The notes under the pieces are model-generated. The model was given only the letters and a program-made list of their open reading frames with translations, did no database searches and was not told the origin of the DNA. Shown piece after piece: positions 1 through 6,634 of a DNA stretch of 9,841 nucleotides. Source of the stretch: Opitutaceae bacterium. Lineage in GTDB: Bacteria; Verrucomicrobiota; Verrucomicrobiae; Opitutales; Opitutaceae. The stretch is taken from contig JAISAX010000060.1 of assembly GCA_031266495.1 (NCBI GenBank), positions 1 through 9,841 on the forward strand, written 5' to 3'. Both the position numbers and the translations under genes were made by a program. The number at the start of each line of letters is the position of its first letter. The stretch's first letter is position 1.

Positions 1-17
1 TGTGATGTCTTGATGGC

Positions 18-64
18 CTCCGTGCCCTCTGTGTCGCGACTTGTCGCGCTCTGTGCCCTCTGTG
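18..64. repeat. Direct repeat of 9-bp words around a small palindrome
   Basis: A 16-bp word, CTCCGTGCCCTCTGTG, at 18-33 recurs at 49-64 with one change (CTCTGTGCC...). Each copy is two units of a 9-bp word of the type CTCYGTGNC. Between the copies lies a short palindrome, CGCGAC-TT-GTCGCG, at 35-48. The same 9-bp word, in either orientation, builds the arms of the element at 247-326, so this looks like a partial or decayed relative of it. The window begins just upstream, so the element may extend beyond the edge. I see no gene here; the open frame across it has no recognisable product. Confidence 0.65.
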
Positions 65-111
65 ACTTTTCTGGAATTGGCGCGGCGAAGCCGCAATCGA
101 AGATAGAATGC

Positions 112-250
112 TTATTAACTGATGTTACGCGACCCGTAGGGCCAGACCTTGTGTCAGGCCGCGCCCGCGGGGGAGGCACACAGGTAATTCGCGGCCTGAC
201 ACAAGGTCAGGCCCTACGAAATCTGCCGGCTGCGTAACATCAGTTATTAA
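112..250. repeat. Nested inverted repeat, REP/MITE-like
   Basis: The outer arms at 112-130 and 232-250 are inverted copies matching at 18 of 19 positions (core AACTGATGTTACGC against GCGTAACATCAGTT). Inside them, 135-163 and 190-218 are a second inverted pair matching at 28 of 29 positions, running from CGTAGGGCC to GGCCGCG. Each inner arm is itself a hairpin, GCCTGAC-CTTGT-GTCAGGC; the left copy carries one A that breaks a pair. The whole can therefore fold as one long cruciform or as two small hairpins. There is no open frame of substance and no transposase. It lies downstream of autotransporter 1. Its role is unknown; a REP-like or miniature mobile element is the likely class. Confidence 0.8.
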
Positions 251-326
251 TTCACCACGGAGGGCACGGAGAGCACGGAGAAATGCCTTTGACTCCGTGT
301 CCTCGGTGTCCTCCGTGGTGAATTAA
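247..326. repeat. 80-bp element with 17-bp terminal inverted repeats (CACGGAG type)
   Basis: The ends at 247-263 and 310-326 are perfect 17-bp inverted repeats (TTAATTCACCACGGAGG and its complement). Inward, the arms continue as 9-bp words, CACGGAGNN on the left and CTCNGTGTC on the right, and still pair in part as far as 280 and 293 around a 12-base loop. The left end overlaps the last four bases of the neighbouring nested repeat. It sits just past the 3' end of autotransporter 1 and could act as a transcript 3'-end hairpin, but it lacks the T-run of a classical intrinsic terminator. No coding capacity is seen. Confidence 0.8.
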
Positions 327-378
327 AAACCGAACCGCTCCCCTGGGCCGGCTGCTCCGCGGAACATCAGGGAGGTTT

Positions 379-3105
379 CTAGAATTTATAGAGGAACGAC
401 GCCTGATAGCTGTAGTGGGTGTCCACGCCGGCGCCGGACTGGGCGGTGGCTTCCACGCGCAGGCTCAGGGAGTCGGTCAGCTCGGCCAGGGTGCCGAAGG
501 AGCCGCGCACGCCGTTTTTCTTCAGGCCCGGAACCAGGAAACTCATGTCGAAGCCGTAAATCGCGTGGCCGGGCGTGTTGCTGTATAGATGGCTGCCGAG
601 CGTCCGGTCGCCGCCGCCGGCCAGCAGGCTCGCCCAGGCCAGATCGAGATACATGCGGTAGGGCCGGTTGCCCTTGTTGCGCGCGGTAAATATGGTCTCC
701 ACGCGCAGGCCCAAGCGCGACAGCACGATGTCCTCCTCCTGCTTTTTCATGTCAATGGCCAGCGCGTCCTCGCCCTTCTCCCGGAAGGAATCCATACGCC
801 AGCGCATCATATTCACCATGCCGTAGGGCCGGAAGGCATAATATTTCACCGGAATCGAATAATTGGCCCAGAATCCGCTCCCGAAACGGAAACCCGTGGC
901 GCTCGATGTGACATCGGCCAGGCGGGTGGCGGACATGTCGCGGCGGGTGTCATACCGGTCGAGGCCGAACAACGCCAGCCCGCCGAGCATCCAGCGGTTT
1001 TTTCTCCATGCGGCATAGGCGTCAAGAGTCATGGTGGTGGCGTCTGTCTGCGAGGCGGCGCCGACCGCCTTGTAACGCCCGTCGCCGTAGGAAAATTCGC
1101 CGCCGAAGATGAGGTTTTGATTCATATACTTCGAGCCGCCGACGGTATAGTGGAAGGTCTTGAGCTTGGCGGCATCGACGTCGGCGGATTTGTTCGTGGT
1201 GGCGGTGTCGTAATCCAGCGTGGCGTAGAGGGTGAGGCTTCTACCTTTTTTCCGGGTGTAGGGGCGGGATGCCTGGCGTTCGATTCCCTCCGTGAGCGTG
1301 GACAGGTCGCTGATGGCCGCCTCATACAGATGGCTGTAGTGCTGCGGGGAGATTTGGTTCATCGCCCGCGTGAGCAGTTTGAACGACTCGGCGCGATTAA
1401 ACCTGAAGGTCATGCCGGCCAGGTCGTTGCCGACCCGGAGGGAGTCGTAGTAGGATTTTCCGTTCATCATTCCCACCAGCATATCCCCGGACTCCATGCC
1501 GAGGATGGCGCTGTTTTGGTATAAATAATCCAGGTATTCCCCGACTCTCGCCTGCCCGGCGGTCAGCCCTTCGACCACGAAGGATTCCTGCTGGAGGGTC
1601 AGGATGAGCGACTGCGAGGAGTCGGGGTTGGTCCGCACCGTCATCGGGCTGTCGGGATCCGCGGGTTTCAGGGTGAGGGATTCCGCGATGACCATGTTTC
1701 CCGGCGCAAAGCTGCCGGTGATGCCCATCGCGGCCCGCAGGATTTCATACTCGCCCGGCTTCATGCTGCCGTCGGGGGAGTTCAGCCTGAATTGCACGTT
1801 GCCGGTTGACCCGATGACGGCGCTGCCGCTGATCTCCAGGCGGTCGTAGCCCCTGGAGCTGACGTCGATCCACAACTGGGCGGGGTCCGTGGCGTTCAAG
1901 GTGGCTTGCTGATAATGACCGTTGACATGCAGGGTCCCCGTCCGGGCGTCGCCCTTCCCCATGCCCGGGCTTAGCACGCCCTGGTTGAGAATGATCGTCC
2001 CCGTGGTGCCGCTGCCGGCAAGCAGGCTGGTATTAGTATTATAGCCATAAAAGACACGCACCGGACCGATGCTGCTGTTTTCAGCGATGACGAGAGTCCC
2101 CGCCTGGACATTGGATATATTGTTAGAGCGTATATTGCCTGGGATTGCGCCGTTACCTGTAGGGTAGATGGCAGCCGTCAAGAAACCGTTCTCATCTATC
2201 ATTCCCGCGGCGCGCAGGGTGTCGGAATGGACAAAGACATTATTGGTTCCGGAGAGAATCATCTCGCCGTGTCCCGACTTGCGGATGGTCCCGCCCTGCG
2301 AGCCGTCTATGTCGGCGGCACATTCGAAGCGCGCGACGTTTGAGGTGCCCATCCCGATGTCCAGTGCATTGATCCCCAGTTTTATCACCGTCCCCGGCGT
2401 CGCTTCCAAAAGGGATGTGCGCACGGCGGCCGACTTGGAACCATTGTTGGGGTTGAGGGCACCGAGTGAAAGGCCGGAGATGTCCAGGATCGCGTTGTCG
2501 GTCAGGCGGATAAAATTCGCGGAATAGTTGTTCCCGCAGAGATATTCGCTGTTGATCCCCGTCCTGAAGGTGCCATCCAGATCGGTTACCTGAGTCTCTT
2601 CGTTTGTTTCTGTGCGTATGGGCGCGCGGGTGCTGGTGAACGACAGGATGGCGTTTTCCCCGACATTAAAAATGACCTGCGGCCGACTATTGACAAAGGC
2701 CGTGGGAGTATTGCGGACGCTCTCGCCGTTTATCTCAAAAGTGAGCGTGTCCGTGTCCGTGCCCCTGAGGTTCAGGGTGGTGCCGTTCCCCGGGCTCATG
2801 AGGTTGAATTCTATAAGCGCCACGGTGCCGGAGCCCGTGAGGTTGACGACCGGCGCGTGAAGCGTTTCCGGGAAGATCACCTCGGTGTTGGCGTCGGGCA
2901 GCCCGTGGTTGGGGTTGGGGGTGTTATCGTTGTAGATCCACGTCCAGTTGTCCGGGTTGAGCCAGTCGGAGTCCGCCGCGCCCGTCCACGTGGCGTAGTC
3001 CCTTGCATGGAGGCCGGTTTGCGTGCAGAGGCCGGCGGCGAAGAGGAGGAGCGTCCCGGCCCGGAGGCATTTTCCGAACCCGGCCAGATGTTTTTGTGTG
3101 TTCAT
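379..3105 (-). CDS. Autotransporter outer membrane beta-barrel domain-containing protein (autotransporter 1)
   Basis: This is a 908-residue type V secretion protein that carries its own passenger to the cell surface. Residues 1-34 read as a Sec signal peptide: a basic N-region, the hydrophobic stretch AGTLLLFAAGLC, and a likely cut after GLHA. The passenger, about 35-510, is rich in beta strands, Gly, Asn and Thr. It has one degenerate PATR-like strand near 275-291 (IRKSGHGEMILSG) and a typical late-passenger segment at 363-440 (GTIILNQGVLSPG, YDRLEISGSAVIG). A helical linker at about 510-615 includes QISPQHYSHLYEAAI, and a barrel of about 290 residues ends in YKF, the terminal aromatic used by BAM. 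Two passenger cysteines (190, 262) are uncommon in autotransporters. No catalytic motif is visible, so the passenger function is unknown. There is no Shine-Dalgarno; the ATG is chosen because the signal peptide follows it directly. It lies 95 bp after autotransporter 2 with no clear terminator between, so co-transcription is plausible. Confidence 0.9.
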   Translation of the reverse strand: MNTQKHLAGFGKCLRAGTLLLFAAGLCTQTGLHARDYATWTGAADSDWLNPDNWTWIYNDNTPNPNHGLPDANTEVIFPETLHAPVVNLTGSGTVALIEFNLMSPGNGTTLNLRGTDTDTLTFEINGESVRNTPTAFVNSRPQVIFNVGENAILSFTSTRAPIRTETNEETQVTDLDGTFRTGINSEYLCGNNYSANFIRLTDNAILDISGLSLGALNPNNGSKSAAVRTSLLEATPGTVIKLGINALDIGMGTSNVARFECAADIDGSQGGTIRKSGHGEMILSGTNNVFVHSDTLRAAGMIDENGFLTAAIYPTGNGAIPGNIRSNNISNVQAGTLVIAENSSIGPVRVFYGYNTNTSLLAGSGTTGTIILNQGVLSPGMGKGDARTGTLHVNGHYQQATLNATDPAQLWIDVSSRGYDRLEISGSAVIGSTGNVQFRLNSPDGSMKPGEYEILRAAMGITGSFAPGNMVIAESLTLKPADPDSPMTVRTNPDSSQSLILTLQQESFVVEGLTAGQARVGEYLDYLYQNSAILGMESGDMLVGMMNGKSYYDSLRVGNDLAGMTFRFNRAESFKLLTRAMNQISPQHYSHLYEAAISDLSTLTEGIERQASRPYTRKKGRSLTLYATLDYDTATTNKSADVDAAKLKTFHYTVGGSKYMNQNLIFGGEFSYGDGRYKAVGAASQTDATTMTLDAYAAWRKNRWMLGGLALFGLDRYDTRRDMSATRLADVTSSATGFRFGSGFWANYSIPVKYYAFRPYGMVNMMRWRMDSFREKGEDALAIDMKKQEEDIVLSRLGLRVETIFTARNKGNRPYRMYLDLAWASLLAGGGDRTLGSHLYSNTPGHAIYGFDMSFLVPGLKKNGVRGSFGTLAELTDSLSLRVEATAQSGAGVDTHYSYQASFLYKF

Positions 3106-3200
3106 GGGTTTTATATGATTCAGGGGGGGATTTTGCGTCTCTCGATTGCAGTCGATGGGAGTCGATTTATTGGTGGTCGTTTGTCGGATTGGGAAGAGGG

Positions 3201-6026
3201 TCAGAAACGGCAGGAGAGGCCGCCCCAGAAGCTCAGGTTGTCATAATCGTGCAGGCCGTTCTCGCGGCCTCCGCTGAAGGATACGGAGAAGTGCCGCGAC
3301 AGGTCGAACTCCATGCCCGCGCGGAGGTTGAAGCCGGTTTTTTTGCCCTTAAACTCAAGCGACCACGGGGTGTAGTTAAACACGCCCGTCATTTTGCGTT
3401 CGGTGTCGCCCAGCTCGGTCTGAAGGCCGAGGTTGACAAACACGCGGCCGGTCATGCCGAGTGATTTGATGATATACTGGTGGTTGAAATGCAGCCCCGC
3501 CTTGCCGATGTATGACCGGGCGCTCTGCTTGTCCACATGCACCGGGAGGGCGGTGCCGTGTTCATCGTAGGCGTCCACCTCCCAGAAGACACACTGCATG
3601 CCCGCGTAGGGCCAGAGCGTGCCGCCGAAAAAGTCGATGGCGCGGCTCACGGTCAGGGAGAGGCCGGAGCGGTCGCCGGAGGTTTTGTCGTCGGCGAGGT
3701 CGCCGAGTTTGGTCAGCCGGAGGGAGCGGTTGGATATATAATCGTCGGCGCCGATGAGCACGGTGCCCTGCACGCGCCAGTTGCCGGGCCGCCAGTCGGC
3801 GTGGACGCCGAAGCTGTGGCTCTTGATTTCGCCTTTCCCGCCCGTGGCGTCGGTGTCGGCCTTGGAGACCTCGTTGGAATAAAAGCCGCTGAGGGTGAGG
3901 GACGGGCTCATGCGGAAATCGACCCCGCCAGTGAAGCGGATGGTGTTCACCCCGACAGCCTCCGCGCCCTCCTCGGCGGACACGTCGGAATCCATGAAGG
4001 ACGCGCCGGCAAACACAGCCAGGCGCGAGCTCACCTCCGGGCCGAGCGGCTGGGGGACGCGTTCCTCCAGGCGTTTTTCGATGTCGCTGGTGCTGGCGAC
4101 GGCGGTGGGGAACCAGTAGCGGTCGGCGGCGGGCAGGAGCGAGACCAGGGCGTGCTCCATGGCGCGCAGGCCGAGGATCGAGTTCAGTTTTCCGACCATG
4201 GCCCATTCCATCTCCCATGCCGTGTCGGACTCGACGCGATCCACGCTTTTGTCGAGCAGGCGGGCGGTCGAGCGCGCGAGGTCGGAGAGCCCTTCGATCT
4301 CGGAAAACTTGATTTGCCGGAACGACACATCCACCCGGCTCTCGCCCTGCGAGCGGTCATAGTGCACACCGCCCTTCAGGGAGACGAAGCCCGGCATTTC
4401 GACGCGGTAAAACTGCCCCGACAGTTCGTTCGCCTCGATGATCGTGTAGGTGCCGGAAAACAGCGACATGCCCGGCGCCACGCGGACGGTCAGGCCGCCT
4501 TGCAGGGTGGCCGTGCCGCTCACCTTGAGTTTGTCGTTGATGACCTCTCCGGCGGCGTTGGTGGCCAGGTCCGCAATCATCCACGTGGTCTGCGTGGTCT
4601 GCTCGAAATCGCCCTTGACGGTGAGCTCGCCGACGGTGCCGCCCTTCGCGCCCGCTGACAGGAAGGTGCTGGCCCTCATGCTCAGTTGAGTGGTGATCGT
4701 GCCGGAGCCGCCCACGTAGCTGGAGCCTTCCGCTATGAGGTCCTCGGGCACCACGCCGTTCACGTAGATTTCCCCGGCAGTGAGCGACGTGCGGCCGCGA
4801 TAAGTGTTCACACCGTTGAGATACAGGGCGCCGAGCCCCATCTTGCGCACGCCGTAGTAGTTGTGGGTCTTGGTGCCGGACCCCGAGGAGATGATGCCAT
4901 CAATGACCGACGTGCTGTTGTCCATGCCCAACTCAAGCGCGCCTCCGTTGGGGATTATTATCGAGGATCCGGCGACGGCGGTGATTCTTGAAAAATAGTT
5001 CTGCTCCTGGGTGACGAAGGCGTTCTCCTGCTCCCTCGCCAGCGCGCTCAGATCGAGGCAGGAGGTTGAGTCTGAAAGCGTAAGCCAGATATTGCGGTTT
5101 CCCCAATTAGCTATCGTAGTAAGGTCATAACTAACGCGATCCGTCGAGGCAGTCCCCGTATAGGCGAGGGTCGCATACGGACCGACATGCACCTGCAAGG
5201 GACGTATGGTATTGAGGCCGATGATTTGATAGTCGGGCGTGCCGGTGGCGTTGAAGGCAAGAAAATGATATCTGGTAAACCCCAATCCGGTCAGCTCCAG
5301 CGTGAAGCGTCCCGCGTCGTTGCCGCGAATATCGAGGAGGTAACTATCCGTGAATTGGATTTCGGCGACGCTCAGCGTCCGGTCGCCGGTTTCGTTGTGC
5401 ACCATCTCCACGACGTGGGGCGTGATGCCCCCGCCGCCGTAGGGCCTGAAGGTTGCCAGACGTTTGGCAGTGAGCTCGGCGGCTTGATCCGCCGTGGTGA
5501 GGCTGGTGAGGACGACATCCCGGGTGTCGGGAATCGCCCAGCCGCCGTCCGTGGTTTTGTAGGGGAGCACCAAGACGGTGCCGGGCGTAAAATCGTCGGG
5601 CATCGTCCCGCTATAATAACTGCCAAGGGTCATCGCGCCGGGCGCGTCGCTTGTCAGCGCGCCGTTGTAGGGGATGCTCGTGCCCGTCCATTCCGAGTCA
5701 TAATGATTCCACGCGCCCGGCCCCAGCAGGTCGGCGGTGGTGCCCGTCCATATCAGGGGGACGAACAGCCGGGTTCCCGAGGTCGAGTCGTTTCCATACC
5801 AAACCTTGTTGGGGTCGCGGAACCCGGTGCCGGTGGTGTCATAAAAAAGTTGCGCCTGCGCGTCCAGCCGGGCGGAGCCCGCGGACAGGACCAAGCCCGC
5901 GAGCAGGAGCAGCAGGGGAATCGCGCCGGCGCCGGCGGAAGCGAACACCGGGGGGACGAACGCCGGGGGAGCGAACGCCGAGGGGACGCGGGTTTCACGG
6001 ATGGCGGTGGAAATATTATTTTTCAT
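3201..6026 (-). CDS. Autotransporter with one PATR repeat and C-terminal beta-barrel (autotransporter 2)
   Basis: This is a 941-residue autotransporter. It has an unusually long N-region (1-34) with three Pro/Phe/Ala-rich pentapeptides, then a hydrophobic core (IPLLLLLAGLVLSAG) and a probable signal cut after LDAQA near residue 58. The passenger runs to about 570. Residues 393-424 (VRKMGLGALYLNG, then NTYRGRTSLTAGEIYVNG) fit the autotransporter-associated beta-strand repeat (PATR, PF12951/TIGR02601) closely. Around 436-515, GGSGTITTQL and the INDKLKVSGTATLQGG segment are the usual end of such passengers. A helical linker follows at about 570-660, then a barrel at about 667-941 ending in SCRF, with a terminal Phe fit for BAM. 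No enzymatic motif is seen. Its passenger shares an order of short motifs with autotransporter 1, which indicates distant paralogy. The start ATG has no Shine-Dalgarno but has an A/C-rich leader. The 607-bp repeat-filled gap upstream suggests its own promoter. Confidence 0.92.
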   Translation of the reverse strand: MKNNISTAIRETRVPSAFAPPAFVPPVFASAGAGAIPLLLLLAGLVLSAGSARLDAQAQLFYDTTGTGFRDPNKVWYGNDSTSGTRLFVPLIWTGTTADLLGPGAWNHYDSEWTGTSIPYNGALTSDAPGAMTLGSYYSGTMPDDFTPGTVLVLPYKTTDGGWAIPDTRDVVLTSLTTADQAAELTAKRLATFRPYGGGGITPHVVEMVHNETGDRTLSVAEIQFTDSYLLDIRGNDAGRFTLELTGLGFTRYHFLAFNATGTPDYQIIGLNTIRPLQVHVGPYATLAYTGTASTDRVSYDLTTIANWGNRNIWLTLSDSTSCLDLSALAREQENAFVTQEQNYFSRITAVAGSSIIIPNGGALELGMDNSTSVIDGIISSGSGTKTHNYYGVRKMGLGALYLNGVNTYRGRTSLTAGEIYVNGVVPEDLIAEGSSYVGGSGTITTQLSMRASTFLSAGAKGGTVGELTVKGDFEQTTQTTWMIADLATNAAGEVINDKLKVSGTATLQGGLTVRVAPGMSLFSGTYTIIEANELSGQFYRVEMPGFVSLKGGVHYDRSQGESRVDVSFRQIKFSEIEGLSDLARSTARLLDKSVDRVESDTAWEMEWAMVGKLNSILGLRAMEHALVSLLPAADRYWFPTAVASTSDIEKRLEERVPQPLGPEVSSRLAVFAGASFMDSDVSAEEGAEAVGVNTIRFTGGVDFRMSPSLTLSGFYSNEVSKADTDATGGKGEIKSHSFGVHADWRPGNWRVQGTVLIGADDYISNRSLRLTKLGDLADDKTSGDRSGLSLTVSRAIDFFGGTLWPYAGMQCVFWEVDAYDEHGTALPVHVDKQSARSYIGKAGLHFNHQYIIKSLGMTGRVFVNLGLQTELGDTERKMTGVFNYTPWSLEFKGKKTGFNLRAGMEFDLSRHFSVSFSGGRENGLHDYDNLSFWGGLSCRF
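5941..5985 (-). repeat. Three 15-bp tandem units inside the autotransporter 2 signal region
   Basis: Three consecutive 15-base units at 5941-5955, 5956-5970 and 5971-5985 differ from one another at only a few positions (GCGAACRCCG-type core). In frame they encode PSAFA, PPAFV and PPVFA, which lengthen the N-region before the hydrophobic core of the signal peptide. The unit length is a multiple of three, so copy-number change would keep the frame. Confidence 0.8.
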
Positions 6027-6074
6027 GGTTCTTTGGTTATGGGAGTTCCTAGTTTTTGGGCGGAGGGGACGGAT

Positions 6075-6098
6075 AAGTTTAAGTTGAAGTTGAAGTTT
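6075..6098. repeat. Four tandem hexamers upstream of autotransporter 2
   Basis: AAGTTT, AAGTTG, AAGTTG and AAGTTT lie end to end about 50-70 bases upstream of the autotransporter 2 ATG, in an AT-rich island between GC-rich flanks. The position would suit a promoter or a binding site, but no family consensus is recognised and no -35/-10 pair could be fixed. Confidence 0.5.
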
Positions 6099-6123
6099 AA
6101 GGCCGAACCTACGCAGCCGGGGG

Positions 6124-6163
6124 CATAATGTTATTCGGGGACAGGCCGAAGACCTGTCCTACG
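6124..6163. repeat. REP-like palindrome, family A, copy 1
   Basis: This 40-bp unit runs from CATAATG through CGGGGACAGGCC-GAA-GACCTGTCCTACG. It matches the copy at 6502-6541 at 35 of 40 positions. The core GACAGGCC / GACCTGTC forms a hairpin with a GAA triloop and one mismatched pair. No coding sense is seen; a translated version gives a spurious QVFGLSP-type peptide on the minus strand. Confidence 0.75.
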
Positions 6164-6176
6164 GGCCCGGCCATCC

Positions 6177-6371
6177 AGCGCCAAGGGCGCGGCGGCATAA
6201 CAGCCCGGCCCAACGGGCCGGGGTTTTGAAACCACAACGTGTGAGGGCTGAAAGCCCGGCGCAAAAAGTGCCGGTGTTCCCATGCCGCCGCGCCGTTGGC
6301 GCTCATGATATATCGCATCCGATTTCCTTGGGCTGCGCCCAAGGCTGTTATGCTGTCGCGCCGTTGGCGCT
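6177..6371. repeat. Large composite inverted repeat, family B, enclosing several hairpins
   Basis: The arms at 6177-6205 and 6343-6371 are inverted copies matching at 26 of 29 positions (GGCTGTTATG... TTGGCGCT). A third, partial copy at 6282-6303 is inverted to 6177-6198 with 21 of 22 matches, and 16 bases at 6289-6304 are repeated exactly at 6357-6372. Between the arms are smaller hairpins, mostly with triloops: CCCGGCCC-AAC-GGGCCGGG (6204-6222), GGGCT-GAA-AGCCC (6245-6257) and CCTTGGGC-TGC-GCCCAAGG (6326-6344). No transposase or RNA gene is recognised. It lies in the gap between the receptor and autotransporter 2. Confidence 0.75.
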
Positions 6372-6392
6372 CCGCCGGCGTTTTCGCAATGT

Positions 6393-6427
6393 TCCTCGGG
6401 GACAGGCCGAAGGCCTGTCTCCGAGGA
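6393..6427. repeat. REP-like palindrome, family A, copy 2 (16-bp stem)
   Basis: TCCTCGGGGACAGGCC at 6393-6408 pairs with 6412-6427 over 16 positions, including one G-T pair, around a GAA triloop. The inner 8 bp are the same as in the copy at 6502-6541. It is the strongest hairpin of the cluster. There is no T-run on either strand directly after it, so it is not a classical intrinsic terminator. Confidence 0.8.
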
Positions 6428-6465
6428 CATCCCGCCTGCCTGTGGAACCCGGCGATGGCCGAAAT

Positions 6466-6541
6466 CATAACGCCAGCCGGGGATAAAATGCCTTTCGGGG
6501 ACATAACGCCATCCGGGGACAGGCCGAAGGCCTGTCCTACG
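6466..6541. repeat. REP-like palindrome, family A, copy 3, with a duplicated leader
   Basis: CATAACGCCAGCCGGGGA at 6466-6483 recurs 36 bases later at 6502-6519 with one change (CATAACGCCATCCGGGGA). A third partial CGGGGACA word lies between, at 6496-6503. The second leader runs straight into a perfect hairpin, GGACAGGCC-GAA-GGCCTGTCC (6517-6537), and then CTACG. The duplicated leader without a palindrome at 6466-6483 looks like a truncated copy. It lies about 95 bp beyond the 3' end of the receptor gene. Confidence 0.75.
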
Positions 6542-6634
6542 TTCCGGATCGTAAACTGGTGGGTTTGGGACATCGAAAATGGAGGCGAACCGTTGTCGAT
6601 TTCAGGGGATTATTTGCTCCGGGGAGGCCGGTCC

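Noticed and set aside
10..237. Plus-strand open frame of 75 codons
   Set aside because: It is composed almost wholly of repeat arms and palindromes, so coding is unlikely.
326..378. Intrinsic terminator for autotransporter 1
   Set aside because: On the minus strand there is a GC-rich stretch followed by a run of five T, but I could pair only short, broken stems (about 4 bp), which is not enough to call one.
589..1524. Plus-strand open frame of 311 codons
   Set aside because: It is antisense to the barrel of autotransporter 1. The barrel frame is intact and the opposite translation has no domain-like pattern.
3110..3115. TATAAA as a -10 box for autotransporter 1
   Set aside because: It lies only about 5 bases from the ATG and has no suitable -35 partner. 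It would require a nearly leaderless transcript.
3537..4658. Plus-strand open frame of 373 codons
   Set aside because: It lies antisense to the barrel and late passenger of autotransporter 2, has a Gly/Ala/Arg/His-rich composition typical of GC-rich shadow frames, and shows no start signal.
6204..6228. Plus-strand terminator (GC hairpin followed by TTTT)
   Set aside because: The hairpin is real, but the T-run is short and no plus-strand gene ends here; it is better explained as part of the repeat cluster.
6466..6541. CRISPR-like array
   Set aside because: There are only two leader copies at 36-bp spacing plus a partial one, no regular spacers and no cas gene. The palindromic core fits a REP-like element.
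6109..6573. Minus-strand open frames with repeated QAFGLSP-type peptides
   Set aside because: The peptides are translations of the family A palindrome. Their repetition follows the DNA repeat, and the frame has no signal peptide or start signal.
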